In this document: piece after piece, positions 12,418 to 22,156 of the stretch
How positions within the stretch are numbered: the stretch's first letter is position 1
How the letters are laid out: each line of letters begins with the position of its first letter
Origin: Ephemerocybe angulata
Lineage: Eukaryota; Basidiomycota; Agaricomycetes; Agaricales; Psathyrellaceae
DNA: 64,000 bases
Direction: 5' to 3'
NCBI GenBank assembly: GCA_013368325.1
Contig: JAACJK010000013.1
Span: 236,238-300,237 of the forward strand
The notes under the pieces: generated by a model
Database searches by the model: none
What the model was told of the DNA's origin: nothing
What the model saw: only the letters and a program-made list of their open reading frames with translations
Position numbers and translations under genes: made by a program

Positions 12418-14124
12418 ATGGTTCAAGAACAGGCTACGTCTCTCTCAGAACTGCTCCACAACAACGCTCCTCCAAACAACCTTGACCTCTCGATCATCAA
12501 AGCTAGATCCGAGGCCATGGCTAAGAGGATAGCAGAACTCCAAGATGAACTCAAGAACCTCGAACACCAGCTTCACCTGCACAAATGCGTGTTCTCTCCC
12601 GCAAGACGGATACCTACGGAGATCTTGACGATGATATTCGACTTTGCTTCAGCCGAGCCTCCCTGGTTCAGCTACGACGACATTTGGGAACGAGATACGA
12701 AATCTTTGTCAACAATTCCTCTCGTATGCAAGCGATGGCGCGACGTAGCCTATGACGCTGGGAAACTTTGGGCCGTCCAGAAAGTGGATATACCCAAATT
12801 GACTCAGAAACAATGCGACAGCCTCCTCCGGTGGTACTGCCGGTCGAAGGGTACTCCGAAAACACTGGCCTTCAAAATTCCGTACGAAGTCAAGGCTAAG
12901 CCTTGCGAGTGCTACAAGGAAACAGGAGGACCATACCTCTGCTCTAACGTCGTCTTGCAGAGGATCCTGGGAGAAGGAGCCCCCTTCTCTCGCATCTCGA
13001 TAGCCCATTTTACCCCGACCTGCTTCAAGAACATCGTGCGTTACATCAAGTCCACCGAAGGCACCAACGGCATCACCACTACCGCCACAAGTACTTCGCA
13101 GCACTGGTGGGATAAAGTCCACAAACTCGTCCTCGATTTCCATTACGGAAGTGCCAATGAAAATGACCCATACTGGCTTCAATCTCAACTCCCTGTGCAC
13201 TCGATCTTTACCAGCTTTCCAGACAGCCTCATCTCTTTGAGCCTTCACCTCCCCAACTTGGAAAAACAATCTCACCGCAAGGTTCTTGAGATTCCGCCCG
13301 CGGTTCTGAGGAAGCTTATCACCTTCTCACTCTCCTACACCTGGGGTGGGCCTCAGTTCTTGACGGCTCTGCAGCATTGTATCAATGTCGAGGATCTGTC
13401 GCTCCATCTAGGTGACACAGGCTCTGCGAACTTGGGTAACCAGATCAATGTTACGTCTCTATCCCAGGATCATATCGTGCTTCCCAAAGTCAAGTCACTA
13501 CTACTACGGATCAAAGGCGCAAGCGCAGTGGTGAAGCATATAGGCGTTCTTCGCTTTCCGGGACTTGTTAAACTCTGCATCAAGAGCGAATACGAGTATA
13601 AGAACCCGCAACCGTATTCGAACATCCTGCAAGCGATTGGCTTATTCTCCCCAACGGCGTCTCAGGATTTCGAGTCCTTGGGTGTGGTGGGATACATCAA
13701 CTCCGATGACCTATACAACCTCCTAGGGTCCCTTACTAGCCCCCTCACCCATCTCGCTACGGACGCCACCTTTGACCCTCGGGAGTTCTTGAAGCTCGCG
13801 CTGGACGCACCCACGGGTACGCCGAATCTCCTGCCGTCCCTTCAATCCCTTGAAGTACGCCACTTCCCATGCAAGTATCATCTCGATTCCCTATTCTTGT
13901 ACATCAAAAGCCGCCAGAAACATGGAAAGCAGAAGGGAAAGGTCGTTATGAAGGCTCCTTATGACCGCCTGAAATGGGTTATGTTGAAGATGGGGTCATC
14001 CAGCGACGTAAAGAAGGCCTATGATAAGGAATCGGCAACTCTGAGGATGCTGAGGGAGTCTTTTGGAATCAAGGTGGACAGGATGGAGTATCATCATTAT
14101 ATAGATTCGAAGACGTCGGTTTAG
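12418..14124 (+). CDS. F-box-like protein (paralogue 1 of inverted pair)
   Basis: Intronless, 568 residues. The start MVQEQATSLSELLHNNAP is chosen over an in-frame upstream extension because the paralogue at 22157-23857 begins at the same place. Residues 20-55 form a coiled coil (SEAMAKRIAELQDELKNLE). An F-box-like segment follows (ARRIPTEILTMIFDFAS ... LVCKRWRDVAYDAGKLWA). The rest is a degenerate leucine-rich region, as in the large Agaricomycete F-box families that recruit substrates to SCF ubiquitin ligases through Skp1. The substrate is unknown. Introns are absent here and in the paralogue, in contrast to most genes in the window. Confidence 0.8.
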   Translation: MVQEQATSLSELLHNNAPPNNLDLSIIKARSEAMAKRIAELQDELKNLEHQLHLHKCVFSPARRIPTEILTMIFDFASAEPPWFSYDDIWERDTKSLSTIPLVCKRWRDVAYDAGKLWAVQKVDIPKLTQKQCDSLLRWYCRSKGTPKTLAFKIPYEVKAKPCECYKETGGPYLCSNVVLQRILGEGAPFSRISIAHFTPTCFKNIVRYIKSTEGTNGITTTATSTSQHWWDKVHKLVLDFHYGSANENDPYWLQSQLPVHSIFTSFPDSLISLSLHLPNLEKQSHRKVLEIPPAVLRKLITFSLSYTWGGPQFLTALQHCINVEDLSLHLGDTGSANLGNQINVTSLSQDHIVLPKVKSLLLRIKGASAVVKHIGVLRFPGLVKLCIKSEYEYKNPQPYSNILQAIGLFSPTASQDFESLGVVGYINSDDLYNLLGSLTSPLTHLATDATFDPREFLKLALDAPTGTPNLLPSLQSLEVRHFPCKYHLDSLFLYIKSRQKHGKQKGKVVMKAPYDRLKWVMLKMGSSSDVKKAYDKESATLRMLRESFGIKVDRMEYHHYIDSKTSV

Positions 14125-14807
14125 AGAGCCAGAAATGTAGGGTGGGCGATGTATTAGCAGTATCTTCTTGGCCCTTGGGTCCTGTCTTTATCCCAGTTTC
14201 TACATTATATTCGCGTGCCAAACATGTCTGCCCATTAGTATTTACTCTCAATTCATGGTGTTTACCCCGTAACGTGACAGGTTAGTTACTGACTGGTCTG
14301 CTTAGGCGTCTATCAGTTGACCCAATTCCCTTTTCATAGGAGAAGCGTTGATAGCTCACCCCAAAGCTCCAATTCACGTATAGGCTCCCTATGACCTCTT
14401 GAAATCAAACAAAGTGTGAGATGATCTCAGCTGTTCTCCAGTTTGTACATACAATAACTTGAGATTCATCAAGGCAATTCATAATGTATGACCTATAGTT
14501 TCCTTCAATTTACATTGCATTGTCGCAGCTGTTGCAGGTTTGAAATGAGAGTCCCTACCAAGGCATTTAAGCGTCAGTTCAAACGTTCAGTACATGACAA
14601 ACATGGTGGATATTATTTATCAATGCAGAGAAACGATGTCCCATGGTTCGTAAAAGTAAATGGCTGCGCGATTTGGGCGATGATTCAATGTCCAGCGCGT
14701 CCAGCGAGAGAGCGACAAAAATATAGGGACCTGAAAGCAGGTGGAATCATAAATGTTAGAAATATGTATGCGTTCAGTAACCTCTTGAGACGGTGACTTT
14801 CACCTCT
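14125..14807. other. convergent intergenic region
   Basis: About 680 bp, rather AT-rich, between the 3' ends of two convergent F-box genes. I see no gene, repeat or structured RNA in it. Confidence 0.4.
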
Positions 14808-16397
14808 TCATTGCTCTTGACTCTCCTCAACTGAGCCCTCGCTGTCAGGCACATCGCCCCTCTCCTCGCCTGAGTACAATTCAGGCTCCTCCTCTTCCTC
14901 CAAGTTTCCCCCTCCGGGCCCTCCCGGATGGGGCAAAACGTCGTCTCTTGGGACAGGCCGAACTTTCTCCCACCACTGCTTTGGACAGCACTGAAGCAAT
15001 TTGAACCCTTCCGTTCCCCGTCTTGCAATTTCTTGCCACCCGACGCCACTATATCGGGACAGGTTCACCGAGAAAACTTCGAGCTTGGGGAAGAGATCCT
15101 CTGCCCTGAGACTGTCCCGGAAGCCCTGTAGCCTCTCAAAGGCGTCCTCTGGCTCCGACTGGGCCCACACCGAGTCTTCCAACGTAATTGCCTCCACCGG
15201 CGCCTCCCTCAGCGCACCGCAGAACTCATATAAGTCGTCATCAGCAATATGCGTGAGGTGAAAATGTAGACCCTTTAGCCGAGTGTCATCGCCAAGCTCG
15301 CTTGCGCTCGCCGATGAGTTACGAAAGAGAGCTACGAGCGCATTGGCCATGTACGTTCTGAGGAAACGATATTGACTGGAAGTGGCGTATCGTCCCTGAG
15401 GAGAGAGAAGTAAAGATTCTAGGCGTGGCAGGGGCGCCCTGCGAAGCAGCATGGCGGTGGGTCCGCTCCAGTGTACCGACATTTTTCTCAGCGACTTGTG
15501 TGGTGGCAGGGGTAGCAGGGTGTTCTCAGCCTCTGCCACTGGAATCTCGGCAAAAAGGTTAGACGGGCGAAGTGCGTCGAGGTACTCCAGCACCTCCAAG
15601 TTGGGCGCCTCCAGCAAAAGACTTTCCAAGAAAGAGGGGGAACGGGAGGGGTACAAAACCTCTCCCTCCCAGCTGAATGTCGTAAGGTTGGCGAAGGGAT
15701 GGGAGTCGCCGACGCGAAATAAGTCGCCCACTCTGCCATGAAGTTCAGAAACATAAATCTTCAAGTGCCGTAGGTTGGGCGCGATCGTGGCCAACTCGAT
15801 GCCGTGGCCTGAATTGTACTCGTAGCTTGTGAACGGGGAGTCAATTTCGAGCGTCTCGAGGTTGGGCCAGCACGGTGTTGGGATGAGCCCATCTAGGGCT
15901 GAGCGAGAGGCGTGCGTGGCGTGGTCCAGGAGCCCATCAAGCCAGGGGAAGCTGATAAATCCTTCAAATATTATGAGCTTGAAGAACAGCGCCTTCCATT
16001 GAGCGCCAAGAAGGTAATCATAGAGGACGCGTGCCCCCGTTGGGGCCCGTTTCATTGTGAGAGTGAGTGAACGGTGGACATCGCCTGCACGCCCATACCA
16101 CCGGTCAAGGTGATTACACAAGTTAGGGAGTAGGACGTCGTGGGGGCCTGCGTTCTTGAGTTCAATGTCCACCACAAGTTCGAGGTGCGGCCAGGAGTGA
16201 GGGAAAAGGTGGATTGTCTCGTGCCAGAACTTGCACACGCAAGCAAGGTTGAGCAGGCCGACGCCGTTCTCCTTCTCGTAATCGGATAAGGTGAGGATGG
16301 ACGTCGATAGGGCGAAAATGTGAGCGAGAACCTCCATGGGAAGGCCTTGAATAGAGGCGATGGCGATGGACTGAGTGTTTTTCTCCTTAAGATCCAT
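14808..16397 (-). CDS. F-box-like protein
   Basis: A single 529-residue open frame starting MDLKEKNTQSIAI. An F-box-like segment lies near residues 17-65 (IQGLPMEVLAHIFALST ... LACVCKFWHETIHLFPHSW). The remaining sequence has leucine-rich stretches (LRHLKIYVSELHGRVGDLF, LETLEIDSPF). The tail is strongly acidic with many Glu. It converges on the previous F-box gene and is unrelated in sequence to the inverted pair apart from the domain. Role inferred: SCF adaptor of unknown substrate. Confidence 0.7.
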   Translation of the reverse strand: MDLKEKNTQSIAIASIQGLPMEVLAHIFALSTSILTLSDYEKENGVGLLNLACVCKFWHETIHLFPHSWPHLELVVDIELKNAGPHDVLLPNLCNHLDRWYGRAGDVHRSLTLTMKRAPTGARVLYDYLLGAQWKALFFKLIIFEGFISFPWLDGLLDHATHASRSALDGLIPTPCWPNLETLEIDSPFTSYEYNSGHGIELATIAPNLRHLKIYVSELHGRVGDLFRVGDSHPFANLTTFSWEGEVLYPSRSPSFLESLLLEAPNLEVLEYLDALRPSNLFAEIPVAEAENTLLPLPPHKSLRKMSVHWSGPTAMLLRRAPLPRLESLLLSPQGRYATSSQYRFLRTYMANALVALFRNSSASASELGDDTRLKGLHFHLTHIADDDLYEFCGALREAPVEAITLEDSVWAQSEPEDAFERLQGFRDSLRAEDLFPKLEVFSVNLSRYSGVGWQEIARRGTEGFKLLQCCPKQWWEKVRPVPRDDVLPHPGGPGGGNLEEEEEPELYSGEERGDVPDSEGSVEESQEQ

Positions 16398-16848
16398 GGT
16401 AAGTTAGGGCTGATTTCAGCGTATTGACCTGTGAAGCCTGTGGGCTCGGCGCTTGGGAGTGAGAGAAAGACGACATTGCCTTCTGGAAGTTACCGGCCAT
16501 CGATAGTGACTTCGATTAGAAACAGTGACACACATCACCCAAAGTCAGTACAAACAAGACTACCCCTGTCACAGTTCAAACGTTCACTCCTCCGTCTAAT
16601 ACAAAGACCCTGCAAGCTGCAGCCATCGTTCCAGACTAATAACTTGAATAAGATAGAGGATGAACCTGGTCCTCGATCGCGCGGGCGTGCCGCAAAAGCT
16701 GTGCGAATTTAGGCGGAGCTTAAACTTACAGGATTTCCCAGTGCCCGTCCGGCGTCCGCTTTCCGCAACTCTTGCCACTTGATCTGAAACCATCGTACCC
16801 TCTCCAAGACTTTGACATCTCTCACTGTAAACTTGAAATACTGAAAGG

Positions 16849-18232
16849 ATGTTGTCCTCCCTCAATGGTCCTGATCTTCCGACAGAATTATGGAACCAAA
16901 TCCTCCCTCTTGCTGCCGGCGCCAATGACTCTATAGAATTCCGCGGTATAGATGACACTGGCCCTATGTGCTGTAGCAGCTGTACCTTGCCAGTTTTTAA
17001 GCCTGGAAGCGCCAGGGAGCCACTTGTAAGTCCTTTCAATCTTAAAGACCTGCGACCATCGCTGATTCTTTGTGTAGAATACCAAGCGATCCATGGTGCT
17101 AGTCAACCACGAATGGAACACCATAGCGACCCCTATCCTCTACGAACACCTCACCATATCCAGAGGGGTTGAGTTAAACCAGCTTTCGGCAACTCTTACA
17201 TCGGAGGACGACGACGGGCTGAGATTAGGGCGCTTTGTGAAGCGCCTTGATCTCACCAACAACGCAGCTGACAGGATATCAATCGGTGTTGCCATTGAGT
17301 TGTGTCGAAAGATGGTGAACCTCGTCACCTTCTTTGTGCGGCTCGAAGTCAACATCAACCCGGTCCCTTTGCTTGCGGCCCTTGGGCCCCAGCTGAGGCA
17401 CTTGCACATCCAGGTCCATGACGAAAGCCTTGCCTCCTCGATGTCCTTCGACAACCTGCTTGAATTTCTCATCGCCCATCCAAATCTTACTTCCGTATCT
17501 TTTCCCTTTGTTATAACCGGCCTCGATGAAGCATCCCATGGACTTCTGGCCAAAAATTCGAAAACACAACGCTGGCCTTCAATCCATAAGTGGACCTTCC
17601 AGCACCGGACCCAGACCTCTGCACTTGGCTTACATGTGCCCCCGGGTGCATTCCCGAGCCTTACAGAGATTGGCTTTGACCAGTGCGCTCACGCGGTCTT
17701 CCTGTGGAGTGAGGACATGAAGGGTTTTCTAGTCGCCCACGGCGGTAGTCTCCTAACCATTGGTGTGTGGCTGAGGGCCGAACATCCAGGTCTAAGCGAA
17801 CTGTTCAGGTCTTTTCAGCGCATCTCAGACTTTTGCCCTCGCACCAACGGGGTCGACATCTCAATCATTGACATAACCGACGGAGGGCACGGAATTGTCA
17901 CTGCCTGGGCGGCTTGGTTTGACCAGGTGATTCGAATGCCACAGATCACGACACTCGGGGTGCGGATATGCTCCCCAAGGTATAGCGATGAACGGATCGT
18001 GCGCCTACACTGTGCCGTCGCTTTACCCTGGCCCAAGGTCTTCCCAAAGCTTGAGAGGATACGAGTGCTAGAGGAGCTTGATATCGACAGGTACCGGATA
18101 CATGATGACGTTACCCGCAAGTACCTCACATCTCCTGCGAGGTGGGCCACTCGCCCGATTTATGTGGAGGATCTCTCGGGGAAGATTTTAGGAGAACTGT
18201 CTAGGGGGCTATGTACGTTAGTCGAAAGGTAG
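16849..18232 (+). CDS. F-box-like / leucine-rich protein
   Basis: Exons 16849-17025 and 17078-18232 join in phase 0 to 443 residues. The N-terminus LNGPDLPTELWNQILPLAAG resembles the first F-box helix, and the exon junction leads into SMVLVNHEWNTIATPILYEH, the typical second half (L.V.r.W..ia.p.LY..l). The C-terminal part has LRR-like segments. A CCSSC motif sits between the two halves of the F-box, which is unusual. It is transcribed divergently from the F-box gene at 14808-16397, about 450 bp away. Confidence 0.7.
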
Positions 18233-18989
18233 AGCGCACCTGTCTCGATTTATGGTAATTACATGACTGCTACCATAAGGTAGTGGGCCTTGGGGCGCCC
18301 TATTCGAGATTTTGGCGTGCATTTAGGGTTTTGAGAGGGTATGCACCCTTCTGTGCCGAGGGAACATCACCCTTCGTGTTGTTGGTCAGTACGTGCCTTG
18401 CATGGAAGGTGTACACCGTGTGTCCATACTCCTTCGAAGCCAGAAGCCACCGGATATAAGCCCCGCCTTCATTTTTCATGATTGCCCTTATCTATGTACT
18501 GTCTAAACTTGCTCTAAATTGGCTCCCGTATTGTATGCCGCGACTAAGAAGATGTCGGTACAAGGGGGGATAACATTGGGTAGCAGGTTGTGCCGCTAGT
18601 CGGCCTTAGAAATGTTATTAGCGCCCGCACGTTCTGTTGAAGTTCTGCCACTTGTGGGTTGCCTTACTAAGCGCTCATGATGCCAATCCACTTCCCCAGC
18701 AGTCGACCAACGGCCGACGGTACTCGGTAGTAGTGGTAGAAGTACTGGTAGATAGTCGGACAACTGTAAGCTTGACTAAGCTTCAAAGCTCCACCCATTC
18801 ACTCATGTTATAGGATAAATAAATTTGTTCATTCACAGTGATATATTGATATAGAGGTATCCGATCCATTAAAAAATCTCGCTCTAATACGATACAAACA
18901 CTCCAGGTATCAAAGTTCAACACAAAAGAAAGTCATCAAAGTCATAAGGAAACCAAAACTCCTCAGCTATCGAGGCCTAAGCTTCAAGT
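18233..18989. other. convergent intergenic region
   Basis: About 750 bp between convergent 3' ends, AT-rich towards 18780-18960. No gene or repeat recognised. Confidence 0.4.
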
Positions 18990-21419
18990 TCAAGCATCGA
19001 GCTCACTCCAATCACTCCCCAAATCCTCGACCTCCACCGACGCGCGCTTCTTCTCCGGCCCCTTCTTCTTATTCTTCAACTCATCAGCGGTGACGGTGCT
19101 CTGCGAGTCAGCGAGAAGGAACGTCTCCTCGCCCGCCTCAGAGTTGTTGCTATCCGCATGCAGGTATTCATCTTCCTCGGTCACGGTGGAAGTGGGAGTA
19201 TCGGTGGGTATGAGTTCCGGGGTGTGGATGTCGGAGGGGGCATCGGGTGTAGATTCAGTGGACTCAGGCACCTGGGACTCGACCGACGAAAGCTCTTCGG
19301 CAGAGGGAATCTCAGGGACAACTTCAGGAACCACCTCAGCTTCGGACTCTGCGGCAGCTGTATGTTCAACTTCAGCGTCGACGACGACTTCGGTTCCTTG
19401 CACCTCGGGCTCGGGCTCAGAGGCGGTAGTGGCACTCTCTTCGACAGGCGCGTCTTCAACTTGAGGCGCAGCCTCCTCAGCCTCCTCAGCCTCCTCAGTC
19501 GCCTTCACAACTCCCTCCTCAGCGCCAGTCTCATTCTTCTCCTTCTCCTCATCAACTTTCGCCTCCTGCTTCGCACTCCAACTCCTCCACCGTCCCTCAA
19601 CCTCCCCCTCAACCTCCCCAATCGCCTCCTCCACTAACCCCACAACCGCCCTCCTCCTCCTCCGCACCTCCTCACTCCCCCTACTCTCCACCAAATCCAG
19701 CTCCTGCAAAAGCGCGCTCAGCGTCTGCTCGTAGTACCTTACAGTGTGGTTGCGCGCCGTGAACGCGAGGTGCGGGAACGTCGATCCCGATCCCGCCGAG
19801 CTCGTGGTGGATGAGGCGGAGTCGGATTCGTAGCCGTCAGTGGAGGAGGGGGTGGTGGGCTTGGGGCTGATGAAGTCGAGGTGGGAGGGGAAGGTGAAGT
19901 CGGCGGCGAGGCGTTGGAACGTTGTTTCGATGCGGGAGACGCGCTCGAGGGCGGCGGTGATGTCGGCGGAGCTGGCGGGTGCGCTGCCTTCTGGAGAGGC
20001 GGCGCGGGCTTTGCCTTTCCCTTTGGTATTCACGTTACCCGTCGTAGTGTTAATGGTATCAGCAATCGCAGTCTCCTGGGTAGCCTGTTGTTTGGGGGCA
20101 CCGGACGAAGACGCTGCTGCAGAGGATGTGGGTGCCGAGGAGGAAGCCGGTTGTTGCTTAACATGGTTCAGGAGCAAGGAGTTGAAGACCGCCTGGATCG
20201 TGTCGCGGACCTCAGCGTCCTCCCCTTCCTTCTCATAGCGCGACTTCAGCTGTTCGATGAGCGAACCTTCAGCGGCAAGTTTCGGAGAGGTCGAAGCAGC
20301 GGGCTTGGGCTTCTGTTCTTCTTGTTTAGGCGCCGGAGCAGGGGCAGGGGTGGGTGCGGGCTTGGGAGCGGGCTTGGCCTTCGCCGGCGCCTCCTGTTGC
20401 TTACGAGCATTCTGGGTCTGCTGCTGAGAGAAAGAACGACCATAAGGACCCGGAACGAAGTAGGGACGAGAAAAATGGCGTACCTCACGCTTAGAACCCT
20501 CGGGACGGAGGGACTGGAGTATGAGCATCTTCAGGGTATCCTCGAAAGGGTGCTTGGCGCCCTGCGCTTGAGCCGCAGGCCTCTGAGGTTGGGGCTTGGG
20601 TTGAGGCTTCTGCATCTTGGGTTGGGGCTTCGCGGGCGCTTGTGCCTGAGCTTGGGATTCGGCTTGAGCCTGAGCTAGGAGGTGGGGCCAGAAATCTGAC
20701 CAAGACTGTGCGTACGGCCTTGGCTCCCGCTCGCCTCCACCGAGAAGAGGGTTAAGCGTGAAGCCGCAGCTGTTGCTGGTGGGAGCCCTCTTACACTGCC
20801 TAACAGCGGGCTTGGGTTTGGCAGGTTCAGGCGAGGCTCTGAATGTCAAGTCGATGAAAGCTCCAGGAACCTGCTGCGCCTGCACGTTCTGGTGTAAGTA
20901 AAGTTGGTTTGGGGTTGGTAAGATGGGAGCACGGAGACGTACGAGCTGAAGTTCGCGTTCGCGCGCCTTGAGCTGGGCCTCCTTGCGCTTCAGCTCTTGT
21001 TCAAGCTTGAGGAGCGCGAGGCGTTCTTCCGCGAGGCGCGCCTCGAGCTCAGCTTCGGCGAGGGAGGTATGGTGCTCGTGCTGCTGGTGGTGGTGCGGGT
21101 GGCGGAAGCCGTGGGGGCCGTGGCGGCCATGGTGAGGGTGAGGGTGAGGGCCACGGCGCTCATAACCGTAGCCGTACTCCTGAGGAGGGCCTTCATACCT
21201 GAAGGGTTGGTCGTACCCGTGGTAGGCGCCAAAGGAGGGCTGAGGACGAGCAGAGCACGCGCAGGAGGCGGCCCCGGGGTACTCGTAAGCCCCGCAGCAT
21301 GGCGCCTGAAGCACGTCCGAGTCGGCCCAAGCGTTGTTGAAGGCAGGCCTAGGGCCGCGATGGGGTTGATTGTAGCCAAAGAGGCCGTGTTGGTGATGAT
21401 AAGGTCGAGCTGCGAACAT
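18990..21419 (-). CDS. BAG-domain protein with long low-complexity arms
   Basis: A single 809-residue open frame beginning MFAARPYHHQHGLFGYNQ. The N-terminus is His/Gly/Pro-rich, with a His cluster around residues 95-115. A charged coiled coil of about 60 residues follows (EAELEARLAEERLALLKLEQ and onwards), then a long Ala/Gln/Lys/Pro-rich linker. Near residues 545-615 is a BAG-like three-helix segment: FTARNHTVRYYEQTLSALLQ, ELDLVESRGSEEVRRRRRA, then VVGLVEEAIGEVEGEV. BAG domains bind the ATPase domain of Hsp70 and act as nucleotide exchange factors. The C-terminal 180 residues are extremely acidic. The repeated codons make long open frames on the opposite strand, which are artefacts. Confidence 0.75.
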   Translation of the reverse strand: MFAARPYHHQHGLFGYNQPHRGPRPAFNNAWADSDVLQAPCCGAYEYPGAASCACSARPQPSFGAYHGYDQPFRYEGPPQEYGYGYERRGPHPHPHHGRHGPHGFRHPHHHQQHEHHTSLAEAELEARLAEERLALLKLEQELKRKEAQLKARERELQLVRLRAPILPTPNQLYLHQNVQAQQVPGAFIDLTFRASPEPAKPKPAVRQCKRAPTSNSCGFTLNPLLGGGEREPRPYAQSWSDFWPHLLAQAQAESQAQAQAPAKPQPKMQKPQPKPQPQRPAAQAQGAKHPFEDTLKMLILQSLRPEGSKREVRHFSRPYFVPGPYGRSFSQQQTQNARKQQEAPAKAKPAPKPAPTPAPAPAPKQEEQKPKPAASTSPKLAAEGSLIEQLKSRYEKEGEDAEVRDTIQAVFNSLLLNHVKQQPASSSAPTSSAAASSSGAPKQQATQETAIADTINTTTGNVNTKGKGKARAASPEGSAPASSADITAALERVSRIETTFQRLAADFTFPSHLDFISPKPTTPSSTDGYESDSASSTTSSAGSGSTFPHLAFTARNHTVRYYEQTLSALLQELDLVESRGSEEVRRRRRAVVGLVEEAIGEVEGEVEGRWRSWSAKQEAKVDEEKEKNETGAEEGVVKATEEAEEAEEAAPQVEDAPVEESATTASEPEPEVQGTEVVVDAEVEHTAAAESEAEVVPEVVPEIPSAEELSSVESQVPESTESTPDAPSDIHTPELIPTDTPTSTVTEEDEYLHADSNNSEAGEETFLLADSQSTVTADELKNKKKGPEKKRASVEVEDLGSDWSELDA

Positions 21420-21527
21420 TTCTAGGCAAGCTTCACTCGTTTGGTGGTAGTAGATTGATTGGTTGGGTGGATGAATGGGATGAATCCGAGAGGGAAACGA
21501 TACCCAAACCGCAAATTTGCATCGCGC

Positions 21528-21536
21528 TTATATAGG
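21528..21536 (-). promoter_or_regulatory. TATA-like element of the BAG gene
   Basis: On the minus strand the sequence CCTATATAAG lies about 110 bp upstream of the BAG start codon at 21419. A GAATGTTC dyad at 21669-21676 resembles two units of a heat-shock element, which would fit a co-chaperone gene, but two units are weak evidence. Confidence 0.45.
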
Positions 21537-22156
21537 ATTTGGGCTGCCTGAGTCAGTGCGAGTCAGTCTCGTTCCAACAAGGCGCGCAATACGCAGTCGA
21601 ACAACGTGGAACGGTGAAGAGCCCAGGAGAATGGAGGCGAACATGAGAGAACGAGGGAGACGCGTCGCGAATGTTCGACATTTTGCCTTTTTCGGTAATT
21701 CGCCGGACCCCGATTGGGCGCGGAGGTCGGTGACTCAGCCGGTGACTCAAAGATTGGTCAGGGAGCTGCGTAAGGCGGTTAGGAAGAAATGCTAGAGTGT
21801 TCGATGTACGCGTACTAGAGACGCGTCATGTCGACGCGCGTCTGGAGTTTAGTGAGCCTTTTCGCAGAGGAAATGAGCTTGGAGGCGAGTTAGGGGCGAC
21901 TTGACGCGTCCACGGATGACACAAGGCTTTGCGTAAATCTCTTTCCTTCGCCCCTCTCAGAAAAGTTAAATGGTCACACATTTGTTGAAGCATATAGAAA
22001 ATGGGAAACAACCACCAGACTACAGTCTACGAAAGGTAAGACACTATGAACGAAGCTAAATGCAAGATCTGCAGCAGTTACTAGGGGGTGTGGGAACGAG
22101 GAGCGAGCGATATACTTGGAGTACATACACTAGCCTACGTTGGCACATCTCACTCA
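21537..22156. other. BAG promoter and F-box 3' flank
   Basis: About 620 bp of non-coding sequence between the BAG promoter and the end of the next minus-strand gene. Two short GTGACTCA-like words (around 21730-21746) resemble AP-1-type sites. Nothing else is recognised. Confidence 0.35.

Noticed and set aside
19090..20678. Long plus-strand open frames opposite the BAG gene
   Set aside because: They mirror low-complexity Glu/Ala/Pro/Gln codons of the minus-strand gene, have no domain and are biased like antisense shadow frames.
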